The notes: generated from the sequence alone by a model not told the origin. 64,000 nt of DNA from Balneolaceae bacterium UBA7797 (GCA_002480645.1 DLCN01000007.1:66876-130875), one strand, 5' to 3'; positions 1 to 9,324 are shown, numbered from the stretch's first letter. Made by a program: numbers and translations.

Positions 1-286
1 GATCAGTGACCCAATCGAAGAATAGAAATTTGTAGATCGATTCGAAGAGAAATATAAAACTAAGAACGATGATCACTACAGTACCAAATGCCTGCAGATC
101 ATTCAGCTCCTTGAATGCAATCACCCCTGTTACAATAAGCACACTGATCATTACAAGTGTGGTTCCATCCAGATCATTGAGTGAACTGATGTACACCGAA
201 CCCGTGGTTAGCAAGGTATAACCGAAGTACAAAATCCCCAGTAAACCTATCATCGCTAATCCGGTACTCATCGGTTTTCTCAACAT
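1..286 (-). CDS. Integral membrane protein, C-terminus cut by window edge
   Basis: Reading the minus strand from the ATG at 284-286 gives an open frame of 95 codons that runs off the left edge. The visible N-terminal part is very hydrophobic, with about three predicted membrane spans (roughly residues 9-28, 43-58 and 67-87) joined by short loops. A second in-frame ATG at codon 6 has a better purine stretch just upstream and could be the true start. I do not recognise a family. It is divergent from the lipoprotein gene at 382. The frame is real in the sense that it is uninterrupted and membrane-like, but the product stays unassigned. Confidence 0.6.
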   Translation of the reverse strand, partial: MLRKPMSTGLAMIGLLGILYFGYTLLTTGSVYISSLNDLDGTTLVMISVLIVTGVIAFKELNDLQAFGTVVIIVLSFIFLFESIYKFLFFDWVTD

Positions 287-381
287 TTGTATTAGATAAG
301 TTTTTAGCACAGCTTTAGGTATCCGACTTTCTTCAGCATAATTGATTGTATATTGCTTTCGAATAATTTAGAAATTTACCT

Positions 382-918
382 ATGAAATTAAACACTTTTT
401 CCGGGGTAGCCCTCTTTTTTTCATTGATATCCTGCTCGAATTCTGATCCTTCCATGGAGTCACTGCGAATATCCAATCAACAAGTGACAGACCGCTACTT
501 TAATGAAATTTATGGAGAGGATCGGTTGGATCTGATCGACTCTCTGTTTACCGAAAATTATTCTCACATTGGAACTGAGGGGCAACTGATCGAGCAGGCT
601 GCTCCAAGGTTAAAAGAAGCCATCACTTTTCTTAAAACAACTTTTCCCAACCTGAAACCTGAGATTACCGCTGTAGTGCCGGATACCAACAAAGTAATGT
701 ATCTGATCACCTTTCATGCCGATCTCCCTGAAATGGCCTCACCGAACACTAAGGCGGAGGATATAAGCTTCACAGAAACTTTTGTATTCTGGGTTAGGGA
801 CGGGAAGATCCGGAAAGGCCAGACTGCAGGAGCTCACCTACCCCTAATCAAACAAGTGAGTGGTTTTGAAGGGAGTGTCTTCGATATCATTGAGATCTTA
901 ACATCACATAATAAATAG
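382..918 (+). CDS. SnoaL-like (ester cyclase fold) lipoprotein
   Basis: This is a 178-residue protein with a short N-terminal hydrophobic segment ending in L-I-S-C, so Cys18 is a probable lipidation site and the protein is probably membrane-anchored facing the periplasm. The mature part has the spacing of SnoaL/NTF2-like proteins: a helix with RYFNEIYGED, then LFTENYSHIG, a TFPNLKPEI strand region and a TFVFWVRDGKIRKG strand near the end. Such folds act as small-molecule cyclases, hydrolases or binding modules, so the fold does not give a reaction. The next gene begins 2 bases after the stop, which suggests co-transcription. No ribosome binding site is obvious, which is common in this group. 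Confidence 0.75.
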   Translation: MKLNTFSGVALFFSLISCSNSDPSMESLRISNQQVTDRYFNEIYGEDRLDLIDSLFTENYSHIGTEGQLIEQAAPRLKEAITFLKTTFPNLKPEITAVVPDTNKVMYLITFHADLPEMASPNTKAEDISFTETFVFWVRDGKIRKGQTAGAHLPLIKQVSGFEGSVFDIIEILTSHNK

Positions 919-920
919 TT

Positions 921-1667
921 ATGAGTTCTATCTTCCATATTTTGAACGGTGATGCTTTGCTCGATCGTTTTCCTGATGAAATACCCGGAGAAAGGATCGT
1001 TTTAAGGGAATGTTTAATGGATGGAAATGTAACAGGAAAAACAGAGCAGGAGTTTTATCAAAACCGGGCCCATTTTATTTCCTCATTGGATGAGCACTTC
1101 ACAATGGACGAATATTATGAGAGATCAGTCTCTGAGTTTGAGAAAATCAGCGCTATTCCGGACGGGTCTGAGGTAAATCTTTGGTTTGAGGATGATCTGT
1201 TCTGCCAGATAAATTTATGGTTCGCAGTGCATCGAATTCTTAACTCTATTACACGGGGTACCCTTTTCTTAGTACGACCGGTTAAACAAACCAGGTTCGG
1301 TTTTTCTGCCTATGATAAAACTGGATTGGTTGAACTCTTAGCACACAAAATCCCTATCACTTCACCTGAAGTTATTGCTGGTTTATGGGAAGCCTACAAA
1401 GAAAATGATTTAGAAAAAATGAAAGAGATCAGTTCCACAGTATCATCAACATTTGGTTTTATCTGTGAAGCAGTATCAAACCATGAACGAAGAATTCCGC
1501 AAAATGGGGATCCCGGTTATCCTTCAAAGCTTCTACTTCAAATAAAAAGTGAACTTGGTACCGAAAGCTTTGGTCCTGTCTTTCTGGAGTTCAACAAACG
1601 CACACCTGAGTTTGGATACGGTGACCTACAGGTAAAACGCTTATTCGACTCCCTTACCAAGAATTAA
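921..1667 (+). CDS. DUF1835 domain-containing protein
   Basis: The 248-residue soluble protein has the marks of the DUF1835 family: an N-terminal H-I-L-N-G-D segment (residues 6-11) and the conserved block LWFEDDLFCQ at 87-96, followed by a helical C-terminal half. There is no signal peptide or membrane span, so it is cytoplasmic. The biochemical role of the family is unknown, although it is widespread in Bacteroidota and Firmicutes. It lies 2 bases downstream of the SnoaL-like lipoprotein and 26 bases upstream of the GIY-YIG-like gene, so the three may form one transcript. Confidence 0.8.
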   Translation: MSSIFHILNGDALLDRFPDEIPGERIVLRECLMDGNVTGKTEQEFYQNRAHFISSLDEHFTMDEYYERSVSEFEKISAIPDGSEVNLWFEDDLFCQINLWFAVHRILNSITRGTLFLVRPVKQTRFGFSAYDKTGLVELLAHKIPITSPEVIAGLWEAYKENDLEKMKEISSTVSSTFGFICEAVSNHERRIPQNGDPGYPSKLLLQIKSELGTESFGPVFLEFNKRTPEFGYGDLQVKRLFDSLTKN

Positions 1668-1693
1668 ATAAAAGCTATCAACCACAATAATTC

Positions 1694-2032
1694 ATGAAAA
1701 CAAAAAAAGAGCTTAAAGACGAGTATAAACAACACAAATCCCAAATGGGAGTCTTTCAGATTCGAAATAAAGAAACAGGCAGAATATTTGTTGATTTCCA
1801 CACGGATGTAAAGGCAAAGATCAACAGACATAAAGCACAATTGAAATTTGGGAATCATCCGAATAAAGAGTTACAAAAAGACTGGAAACTATCCGGCGAA
1901 GAGCAATTCAGCTTTGAATTGCTCTCCGAAATGAAATATTCAAAAGATGAAGAACAGGATTATAAGGCTGAGCTCAAGGTTCTTTCCGAGCTCGTTATTT
2001 CTGAAATGAATGAGGAAATCGAATTCTATTGA
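1694..2032 (+). CDS. Degenerate GIY-YIG nuclease-family protein
   Basis: This 112-residue basic protein matches the compact GIY-YIG family found as single-domain proteins in many bacteria. The first motif is replaced by M-G-V-F-Q-I-R-N (18-25) and the second by G-R-I-F-V-D-F (29-35), followed by INRHKAQLKFGNHP and KELQKDW, which are characteristic of this subfamily. In active GIY-YIG nucleases the two aromatic residues and a nearby Gly-Ser loop are important; here the first Tyr is Phe and the usual Gly-Ser-Ser turn reads Asp-Phe-His. Nuclease activity is therefore doubtful. The ATG at 1694 is preceded by an A-rich, unstructured leader. Confidence 0.75.
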   Translation: MKTKKELKDEYKQHKSQMGVFQIRNKETGRIFVDFHTDVKAKINRHKAQLKFGNHPNKELQKDWKLSGEEQFSFELLSEMKYSKDEEQDYKAELKVLSELVISEMNEEIEFY

Positions 2033-2110
2033 ACAGAGTAAAATTTTGTTCATTTTTTGCGCACAATTCGCCTATATTCTTGTAAAAATTGTTAAACCAG
2101 CTTAAGGATC

Positions 2111-4174
2111 ATGCGCACTAACATTCTCTTTTTATTTTTTGCCTTTTCAGTTCTTATCATCTCAAATTGTTCTAAATCAGCTGATAATGAACTTATTTAT
2201 GCAGATGGCAGCGATGGAAACTGGTTGCTTCATGGGCTTAATTATTCTGAAAACCGATACAGTCCTCTTGCGCAAATAAATGAAGAAAATATTGATCAAT
2301 TGGGCCTGGATTGGCAATTAGATCTGGGGATGAAGCGTGGGATCGAAGCCACTCCAATTATAAAAGATGGGGTCATGTATTTTACCGGACCCTGGAGTGT
2401 GGTATTTGCTGTAGACCTTAGATCTCATGAGATCATTTGGAAATATGATCCTGAAGTTCCAAAGTCATTTGGCGAAAAAGGATGCTGTGATGTAGTTAAC
2501 CGTGGAGTTGCTTTGTACAACGGCCAACTCTATTTCGGAACGTTTGATGGGCGCCTGATAGCTTTGGAGGCTGAATCCGGCAAACTGCTCTGGGAAGTTC
2601 TTACCGTAGATCAAAGTAAACCGTACACCATCACCGGAGCCCCTCGAGTGGTAAACGGAAAAGTTTTGATCGGCAATGGAGGTGCTGAATTAGGTGTTCG
2701 CGGTTATTTTACAGCCTATGATGCATATACAGGAGATGAAATCTGGAGATTTTATACGGTTCCGGGGAATCCTGATGAACCATTTGAGAATGAAGCTATG
2801 GAAAAAGCCGCTGAGACCTGGACTGGCACCTGGTGGGAATATGGCGGTGGCGGCACGGTTTGGGATGCTATGGCATACGACCCTGAACTCAACCTGCTTT
2901 ATGTGGGTACAGGAAACGGATCGCCCTGGAATTGGAAAAAAAGAAGCCCGGAAGGAGGAGACAATCTTTACCTTTCCTCTATTCTGGCATTAGATCCTGA
3001 CACAGGAGAACTTAAATGGTACTACCAAACCACTCCGGGCGATGCATGGGATTTCACAGCTACGCAACATATGATCCTCACCGAACTCGAAATTGATGAC
3101 GAGCCTCGAAAAGTGATCATGCAGGCACCTAAGAATGGATTTTTCTATGTACTGGACAGAGAAACGGGAGAACTCATATCCGCTGAAAAATTTGTTTACG
3201 TTAACTGGGCGGATAGCATAGATCTTGAAACCGGCCGACCAGTTGAACGACCACATGTTCGCTATGTGGAGGCAAATTTTCAAATGGCACCGGATTACAA
3301 TGGTGGTCATAACTGGCAGCCGATGGCCTATAACCCTGATCTCGGTTATGTATTTATCCCAGCCAGAGAAACCACTTCGATGTATGGACAGGATTCGCTT
3401 TGGAAATTTAATAAAGTTGGTTTCGGAACCGGAAATGGATGGAATCTTGCAACTGGAACCTTGTATGGAAAACCTACCATCACAGATGATAAAGCAACGA
3501 TACAAGGTAAATTAATGGCCTGGGATCCGGTTAAACAAGAAGCTGCCTGGGTTGTGGAACAGAATAATATCTGGAATGGTGGATTACTTACAACGGCTTC
3601 CGGCTTAGTATTTCAGGGTACTGCGGATGGTAAGATCACTGCTTATCGCGGATCCACAGGAGATCTGATTTGGGAGGCAGACCTTCAGACCGGGATCCTT
3701 TCTTCACCCGTAACTTATTTAGTAGATGGTGTTCAATATCTGACGGTGATTACCGGATGGGGCGGTGGATATGGAATGAAAAATAAACATACGAATGCTG
3801 TATTACCCGGCACAGTGTATACTTTCCGAATTGGGGGATCAGCCGATCTTCCAAAAGTACAGCCAAAATATGAACGAGCTTTAATCTCCCCTAAATGGGA
3901 TCTGGATCTCAGTAAAGTGTCCCATGGCGAAACCACCTACTGGAAGTACTGCGGTACTTGTCATGTTGTTGCAGAAACCGGTGGCGGAGTGGCTCCTGAT
4001 CTCGGGTACAGCCCAATGGTTGGCACACCTGCTTTCACATCCGTTGTGCTGGATGGTGCTCTATTGATCAATGGCATGCCGAACTTCGGTGACCGGCTTA
4101 ACAAGGACGATGCAGAAGCCATTCAACATTACATCATCAACAAGGTAAGAACGATACAGACTGCAGGAAAATAG
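2111..4174 (+). CDS. PQQ-dependent quinohemoprotein dehydrogenase, lipid-anchored
   Basis: The 687-residue product is a pyrroloquinoline-quinone dehydrogenase of the quinoprotein alcohol dehydrogenase superfamily fused to a C-terminal cytochrome c. Residues 1-20 look like a lipoprotein signal ending in Cys20, though Asn at -1 is unusual. The eight-bladed propeller follows, with the vicinal disulfide pair Cys125-Cys126 that stacks on PQQ, a calcium-site Gly-Asn-Gly at 268-270 and a candidate catalytic Asp314 in the D-A-W-D-F segment. The cytochrome domain has the heme motif C-G-T-C-H at 614-618 and a likely axial Met656 in NGMPNF. This is a type II (quinohemoprotein) layout, oxidising an alcohol or sugar in the periplasm and passing electrons on. 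No PQQ synthesis genes are visible nearby. The natural substrate cannot be read from the sequence. Confidence 0.9.
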   Translation: MRTNILFLFFAFSVLIISNCSKSADNELIYADGSDGNWLLHGLNYSENRYSPLAQINEENIDQLGLDWQLDLGMKRGIEATPIIKDGVMYFTGPWSVVFAVDLRSHEIIWKYDPEVPKSFGEKGCCDVVNRGVALYNGQLYFGTFDGRLIALEAESGKLLWEVLTVDQSKPYTITGAPRVVNGKVLIGNGGAELGVRGYFTAYDAYTGDEIWRFYTVPGNPDEPFENEAMEKAAETWTGTWWEYGGGGTVWDAMAYDPELNLLYVGTGNGSPWNWKKRSPEGGDNLYLSSILALDPDTGELKWYYQTTPGDAWDFTATQHMILTELEIDDEPRKVIMQAPKNGFFYVLDRETGELISAEKFVYVNWADSIDLETGRPVERPHVRYVEANFQMAPDYNGGHNWQPMAYNPDLGYVFIPARETTSMYGQDSLWKFNKVGFGTGNGWNLATGTLYGKPTITDDKATIQGKLMAWDPVKQEAAWVVEQNNIWNGGLLTTASGLVFQGTADGKITAYRGSTGDLIWEADLQTGILSSPVTYLVDGVQYLTVITGWGGGYGMKNKHTNAVLPGTVYTFRIGGSADLPKVQPKYERALISPKWDLDLSKVSHGETTYWKYCGTCHVVAETGGGVAPDLGYSPMVGTPAFTSVVLDGALLINGMPNFGDRLNKDDAEAIQHYIINKVRTIQTAGK

Positions 4175-4286
4175 CTCCATTATGTCAGATAGGAGTTTCT
4201 AACTAATTTTCTACCCAAAGATTTAATTCATTTTGAAACAAATGATTGAATACTTTATCTCTGTGTATAAAATTGAAAATTAGCTT

Positions 4287-5180
4287 ATGAAATATCTCTT
4301 ACTGATAATCACTTCCCTCCTGATTTGTATGCCAGATCTTCAAGCACAGATCACAGGCGAGGTTAATTATGAACAAGCCGGAATTGCATTTACAATCCCC
4401 GATGGTTGGTTTGGTCAGGAAGCAGAAAATCTTATGGTCCTGGGTAACAACTCATTGCCCGGATTCATGATCATCACTTCCCATGCTTATTCGATGGACG
4501 AAATCAGAGACGAAATGAAAAAGGGGTATAGTGAAGGCAATGGAACACAGCTGCAATTAAGTTCCTCTTTAGAAAATATCACCAAAAATTTGATTGGTGG
4601 TGAATATACCGGCACGATCGAGGGTAATGCAGCTAAAGCCTATGTGATCGCCTCAGTCAATCCTCATGATGGAGCCGGATTGACAATAATGGCTGCAACT
4701 CTGAGTAACTTATACTCCTCTGAATATGAAACAGTAGCGAAAAAGCTCGCATCAACTATCAAATACACCAAAATTGACCGTAGTTCTGAACTTGAGGAAT
4801 GGAAGACCTTTCTATCTGATGTTCGGCTTACTTATATGAATTCTTATTATTCGTCAGGGTATGTGGATGGTGATGCATCAGTAGGATACAGTTCAGAGAC
4901 TAAAATTGATCTCTGCTCAGCAGGCTATTTCAATTTTAACAGTAATAGCAATCTCACGGTAAGTGGGGATGGAGTTTCCGGAATAGATGATGATGGTAGC
5001 CGGGGTGCAGGAAGCTGGAGCATTAAGATCGGTGCAAGTGGACAGCCCACGCTTACTTTGAACTTCAGAGATGGCTCCAGAAATGAATACCGGTTAGAGT
5101 ATACTGATAGTAAGGTATATTTGAACGGAACCAGATATTTCAGAACAACTGAAGGGGAATATGCCCCGAACTGCCACTGA
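4287..5180 (+). CDS. Secreted protein of unknown function
   Basis: The 297-residue protein begins with a clear cleavable signal peptide (about 20 residues, ending L-Q-A-Q). The first half, with a strand-rich segment around GIAFTIPDGWFGQEAENLMV, resembles the domain of secreted proteins that start with an alpha/beta stress-type fold. The second half is rich in Gly, Ser and Asp and in short beta strands, and may be a lipocalin-like or beta-sandwich domain of about 110 residues. I do not recognise a named family. It sits alone, 112 bases after the quinohemoprotein gene and 171 bases before the next oxidoreductase. Confidence 0.6.
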   Translation: MKYLLLIITSLLICMPDLQAQITGEVNYEQAGIAFTIPDGWFGQEAENLMVLGNNSLPGFMIITSHAYSMDEIRDEMKKGYSEGNGTQLQLSSSLENITKNLIGGEYTGTIEGNAAKAYVIASVNPHDGAGLTIMAATLSNLYSSEYETVAKKLASTIKYTKIDRSSELEEWKTFLSDVRLTYMNSYYSSGYVDGDASVGYSSETKIDLCSAGYFNFNSNSNLTVSGDGVSGIDDDGSRGAGSWSIKIGASGQPTLTLNFRDGSRNEYRLEYTDSKVYLNGTRYFRTTEGEYAPNCH

Positions 5181-5351
5181 TAAATAATTAAGTACTAAGC
5201 CTGATAGATTTTGACAAACCACAAGATTTTGTAAAAAAGAACTCGACTTTATTTAGAAAATATTGATATAATTATCGTTACTAGTTGATTTGACAAGTAC
5301 GTTGGGTATCTGGAATTAACAGATACATAATTCTTAACAATTCGGGATGGT

Positions 5352-6323
5352 ATGAAAGCTGCTGTGGTATCCGGTTACGGAGGGCCTGAGGTAATTCAAT
5401 TCAAAGAGGTAGAAAAACCGATTCCCAAAGCCAATGAATTACTCGTTGAAGTAAAAGCAACCACCGTTACCGTGGCTGATACCCGTATCAGAGCATTCGA
5501 TCTGCCTTCCGGAACAAGATTTATCGGACGTTTTGCACTGGGAATCACGAAGCCCCGACGCAAGATCCTGGGTGCTGAATTTGCCGGCATGGTTTCTTCG
5601 GTTGGTACTGATGTATCAAAATTCAAACCCGGAGACCGGGTCGTTGCCTCTTCCCTTCCAAAATTTGGTGGTTATGCCGAATATGCTTGCATCCCTGAAA
5701 GGTCCATGATCTGCAAAATACCGGAAGGAGTTGATTATAAAACTGCAGTGACTTTACCAATTGGTGCAAGAACAGCTCTTTACTATTTACTTAAAGCTGA
5801 TATTGAACCGGATAAACGCATTCTGATCTATGGTGCGTCCGGCAGCGTTGGCACATTTACTGTTCAACTGGCACGCAGATTTGGAGCTGATATTACAGCA
5901 GTTTGCAGTTCGGCAAATACAAAGCTGGTACAATCTCTGGGTGCAACCAAAGTACTAGACTATCGGTCGCCAAATTTTGAAAGACAACTCAACTGTTATG
6001 ATATCATTTTTGTAGCAGTAGATAAACTGCCAACTCAAATAGCGATCAACCACCTTGCAGATAATGGGATCTATCTGAATATCACCGATCCTTTTAAAAA
6101 AATATCCATGATCCGGGAGTCGATTCGTACCAAGAAAAGGTTTATAATGGCTGAAAACCTGAAAGATACTTCGCAAGATCTTGCTGACCTACTGGATTTG
6201 GTTAGAGAAAAGAGTTTGCAGCCTGTTATTGATCGGGTTTATGCCTTTGAGGAATTACCTGAAGCACACCGATATGTTGACTCCGGTCGGAAAAAAGGAA
6301 ATGTGGTTATTAGTTTGGGATAA
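5352..6323 (+). CDS. Quinone oxidoreductase-like MDR enzyme (copy 1)
   Basis: The 323-residue enzyme belongs to the medium-chain dehydrogenase/reductase superfamily. The N-terminal GroES-like domain opens with MKAAVVSGYGGPEV, and the Rossmann domain carries the nucleotide motif G-A-S-G-S-V-G at 161-167. The four-cysteine structural zinc lobe and the catalytic zinc ligands of alcohol dehydrogenases are absent, which places it with zinc-independent, usually NADPH-dependent quinone or enone reductases. The ATG at 5352 follows a GGGA stretch that could act as ribosome binding site. A homologous gene follows after 62 bases on the same strand. The substrate is unknown. Confidence 0.85.
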   Translation: MKAAVVSGYGGPEVIQFKEVEKPIPKANELLVEVKATTVTVADTRIRAFDLPSGTRFIGRFALGITKPRRKILGAEFAGMVSSVGTDVSKFKPGDRVVASSLPKFGGYAEYACIPERSMICKIPEGVDYKTAVTLPIGARTALYYLLKADIEPDKRILIYGASGSVGTFTVQLARRFGADITAVCSSANTKLVQSLGATKVLDYRSPNFERQLNCYDIIFVAVDKLPTQIAINHLADNGIYLNITDPFKKISMIRESIRTKKRFIMAENLKDTSQDLADLLDLVREKSLQPVIDRVYAFEELPEAHRYVDSGRKKGNVVISLG

Positions 6324-6385
6324 CACAGGAAACATATTGAATTTGGGTTCGTAATTCCCTGCCAACATACAATTAGGGTACAACA

Positions 6386-7345
6386 ATGAAAGCAGCAATT
6401 CGATCTAAATATGGCGGGCCCGATGTGCTCAGCATCGCACAATTACCAATTCCGGTTCCCGGTAAGAACGAGGTTTTGATCAAGGTTAAGGTGGCTACCG
6501 TAAATCGAACAGATTGCGCTATTCTTACTGCCAAACCTTTTATTATGAGGTTATTTACCGGGTTGTTAAAACCTAAATTACCTAGCACAGGAACAGATTT
6601 TGCCGGTATAATAGAAGCTGTCGGAAAAGGAGTTTCCAATTTTGCAACCGGTGACCGTGTATGGGGCTTTCATGATAACGGCCTGGGATCACATTCCGAA
6701 TACATGGTGTTGAATGTACGTAAACCAATTGTAAAGATGCCCGAAGGTGTATCATTCATTGATGCCGCTGCCAGTGCCGAAGGCTCCCATTATGCACTCA
6801 ATTTTTTAAATAAAGTATCTATACATTCTGATCACCGTGTTTTAGTAAATGGAGCAACGGGTGCCATTGGTTCAGCCATGGTACAATTACTAAAGAAGGA
6901 CGGAGTCTACGTTACCGCAACTGCCGACACCGATTCGATTGATAAGATAAAGAGAATTGGAGCCGACCGGGTAATAGATTATTTAAAAGAAGATTTTACG
7001 CGTGACCATCAGGAATACGATTTCATTCTGGATACGGTAGGAAAAAGTACTTTCGAAAAGTGCCGGCCAATTATGAATAAGAAAGCTGTATATATAAGTT
7101 CGGAGTTAGGACCAAACATGCAAAACCCGATATTGGCCCTCACTACAAAAAACAAAGATCACAGAGTGGTTTTTCCGGTACCCACCGATATTCCTCATAG
7201 TATGAGCACCATGAACACCCTACTCGAAGCAGGTAAATTTCATCCTTTGATCGACCGAAGATATCGATTGGATGATATCAAAGAAGCTTTTAACTATGTT
7301 GAAAGTGGCGAAAAGAAAGGCAATGTGATCATAGTGATGGATTGA
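6386..7345 (+). CDS. Quinone oxidoreductase-like MDR enzyme (copy 2)
   Basis: The 319-residue protein is a second zinc-independent member of the MDR superfamily, with an MKAAIRSKYGGPDV opening and the nucleotide motif N-G-A-T-G-A-I-G at 155-162. It ends in the same E-K-K-G-N-V-I-I type of strand as its upstream neighbour. The two are clearly related and in tandem but well diverged, so this looks like an old duplication with separate substrates and not a recent repeat. It converges on the sugar-kinase gene with only 19 bases between the two stops. Confidence 0.85.
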   Translation: MKAAIRSKYGGPDVLSIAQLPIPVPGKNEVLIKVKVATVNRTDCAILTAKPFIMRLFTGLLKPKLPSTGTDFAGIIEAVGKGVSNFATGDRVWGFHDNGLGSHSEYMVLNVRKPIVKMPEGVSFIDAAASAEGSHYALNFLNKVSIHSDHRVLVNGATGAIGSAMVQLLKKDGVYVTATADTDSIDKIKRIGADRVIDYLKEDFTRDHQEYDFILDTVGKSTFEKCRPIMNKKAVYISSELGPNMQNPILALTTKNKDHRVVFPVPTDIPHSMSTMNTLLEAGKFHPLIDRRYRLDDIKEAFNYVESGEKKGNVIIVMD

Positions 7346-7364
7346 TATTGAGCATGTCAATGAT

Positions 7365-8399
7365 TCAGGATATCCCTTCAAACAATGCGGATACATAAAG
7401 CTGATTTTTTGCACGGCCCAAATTATGCTCAGCATAATGTGTTTTATAATAGATGTCGCCCTTCAGAAAATCCGTTAAAAACCGAACAGCCATTATAAAC
7501 GCCATGTAACCCCCTGACTTCGGAATTAGTTGTTTCTCTTCTGATGTGAGCAGACCATCACTACCATCTATAAAACCATCAATATAAGATTGGTAGAAAT
7601 GCTCATTCACTACCACTAATGAAAGATCTGATTCATTTTCATTAGCGGAAATGACCGCTGATCGTAGTCCGTCTCCGATATCAAAAAAAGTATAGCCCGG
7701 CATTACGGTATCCAGATCAATAACACAGGATTTTTTGGAATGCTCAGATAGCAACACATTATTAAACTTTGTGTCGTTGTGCGTAACCCGGACCGGAATG
7801 TTACCAGTCACTGCGGATTGAAACATCTTGATCCATGTTGCTTTCTTTTTCTGGATGGATATAATTTCATCAAAAGCCCATTCTTTTCTTTCCTTGCTTG
7901 TCGTCTCCAGCGCCTCTTCAAATTGTCGAATACGGGTAACCATGTTGTGGAAATCAGGAATAACGGTATAGAGTTTTTCAATTGGAAAACTCTCCAGTGC
8001 TTTCAAAAAACTTCCATTGGCAAAGCCTCCCTCCCAGACCTGTTGCTCATTTTCTGCCCGATCGAAAGATTTTGCTCCTTCCACAAACCTATACATTCTC
8101 CAGAACCCGGATTCTGTTTTTACAAAAAAAGCTCCGGATTCAGTTTCAATCAATTCGGGAACAAGGTGAGCATATCTTTTCTGATGCTTAATATGACTGA
8201 TCACCCCGGACATATTTTCCATCAATTTTTCTGGTTCCGGAAAAACATGTGTATTGATACGCTGAAGCACATAATCCGGAGAGCCCGGCACTTCATTCCT
8301 GATCCTGAAAGTATCGTTGATGTGGCCGTTACCAAACGGGTGAGCTTCAGAAAATCTTCCGCTCACCCTGAATAGCTTACTTATTTCTAAGGGATTCAC
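7365..8399 (-). CDS. Aminoglycoside phosphotransferase-fold sugar kinase, NahK-like
   Basis: This 344-residue kinase has the APH/choline-kinase fold. A Gly-rich loop G-N-G-H-I-N-D lies at 23-29, the catalytic loop T-H-N-D-T-K-F-N-N runs 206-214 with Asp209 as the expected base, and the metal-binding I-D-L-D-T lies at 227-231. This pattern and length match N-acetylhexosamine 1-kinase (NahK) proteins, which phosphorylate GalNAc or GlcNAc at C1. It is the last gene of a minus-strand group, 6 bases after a sugar-phosphate nucleotidyltransferase gene, which supports a kinase-then-nucleotidyltransferase salvage route. Homoserine or other small-molecule kinases of the same fold are the main alternative. 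Confidence 0.8.
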   Translation of the reverse strand: MNPLEISKLFRVSGRFSEAHPFGNGHINDTFRIRNEVPGSPDYVLQRINTHVFPEPEKLMENMSGVISHIKHQKRYAHLVPELIETESGAFFVKTESGFWRMYRFVEGAKSFDRAENEQQVWEGGFANGSFLKALESFPIEKLYTVIPDFHNMVTRIRQFEEALETTSKERKEWAFDEIISIQKKKATWIKMFQSAVTGNIPVRVTHNDTKFNNVLLSEHSKKSCVIDLDTVMPGYTFFDIGDGLRSAVISANENESDLSLVVVNEHFYQSYIDGFIDGSDGLLTSEEKQLIPKSGGYMAFIMAVRFLTDFLKGDIYYKTHYAEHNLGRAKNQLYVSALFEGIS

Positions 8400-8405
8400 C
8401 CTGCA

Positions 8406-9302
8406 TCAGGCCCAAAGATTATCGGGATATTCGCCCGCATCGATGAGCTCATTCAGTTTCTCAACTACAAAAGGTTTATCTTCCTGATAGGTTACACCAA
8501 ACCAACTTGAAGTAGTAGTTGGAACCGGAATATTCACTCCCTTCGCCATCATTTCTTCGAAGATCTCAGGGGTTAGATATTCCGATTTAGGCAGATGTGA
8601 TTTTTCATTAAAGAACTCGACAAATCCTTCTTCCATCAACTGATAAACAGGCGTGGTATAGCCCATCAGATTCATAGAAACAGGTTCCTCACCGGTTAAT
8701 TCAATTTTCTCTTCGCCATCCTCATAAAAGATCTTCCCATCTTCTTTATAAATCCCGATGCATTCTTTGATGCCGGTCAGATAGCCATTCTCGGTTTCAC
8801 AAACACCACGGTTCACTGAACCATGATCTGATAAGGTGTTTGATAATTCATACCCGACGATACAGCCGCCAATTTTTGAATTATCCAGTTTATTCAATGC
8901 ATCAACCATGGTTTTCATACCATCAAAGCCATAGAAATCATCGGCGTTAGCCATAGAGAATGGCACATCAACTTCGTCTTTTGAAACCCAAAGTGCGTGA
9001 CCCGTTCCCCAGGGTTTTTCTCTTCCTTCCGGAACGGTCAATCCATCGGGCAGAACATCCAATTCCTGATATACAAAAGCTAAATCAATACGATCTCCCA
9101 CTTTCTCTTTGATCTCCGGTTCAAACGTATCTTTCATAGAGCGTTTGATCACAAATACTACTTTGCCAAATCCGGCTCTTATCGCATCATAGATGGTATA
9201 TTCCATGATGGTTTCTCCTGATGGACCAAAAGCGTCTGTTTGTTTATTTCCCCCATAACGGCTTCCCATTCCTGCCGCTAGTATTACTAATGTTGGTTTC
9301 AT
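8406..9302 (-). CDS. Sugar-phosphate nucleotidyltransferase
   Basis: The 298-residue enzyme has the nucleotidyltransferase (GT-A-like) signature A-A-G-M-G-S-R-Y-G-G at 9-18 followed by Lys20, then P-W-G-T-G-H-A-L at 97-104 and the metal-binding N-A-D-D-F-Y-G at 119-125. It should transfer a nucleoside monophosphate from NTP to a hexose or amino-sugar 1-phosphate. It lies between the symporter gene (22 bases upstream) and the NahK-like kinase gene (6 bases downstream), on the same strand, which suggests that it converts the kinase product to a nucleotide sugar. UTP is the likely donor by context, but the specificity is not shown by the sequence. Confidence 0.82.
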   Translation of the reverse strand: MKPTLVILAAGMGSRYGGNKQTDAFGPSGETIMEYTIYDAIRAGFGKVVFVIKRSMKDTFEPEIKEKVGDRIDLAFVYQELDVLPDGLTVPEGREKPWGTGHALWVSKDEVDVPFSMANADDFYGFDGMKTMVDALNKLDNSKIGGCIVGYELSNTLSDHGSVNRGVCETENGYLTGIKECIGIYKEDGKIFYEDGEEKIELTGEEPVSMNLMGYTTPVYQLMEEGFVEFFNEKSHLPKSEYLTPEIFEEMMAKGVNIPVPTTTSSWFGVTYQEDKPFVVEKLNELIDAGEYPDNLWA

Positions 9303-9324
9303 TCTTCTAGTTGTCTTTTTTTAT

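Noticed and set aside
4230..4260. Weak hairpin between the quinohemoprotein gene and the next gene
   Set aside because: A 6-base AT stem with no T-run is not convincing.
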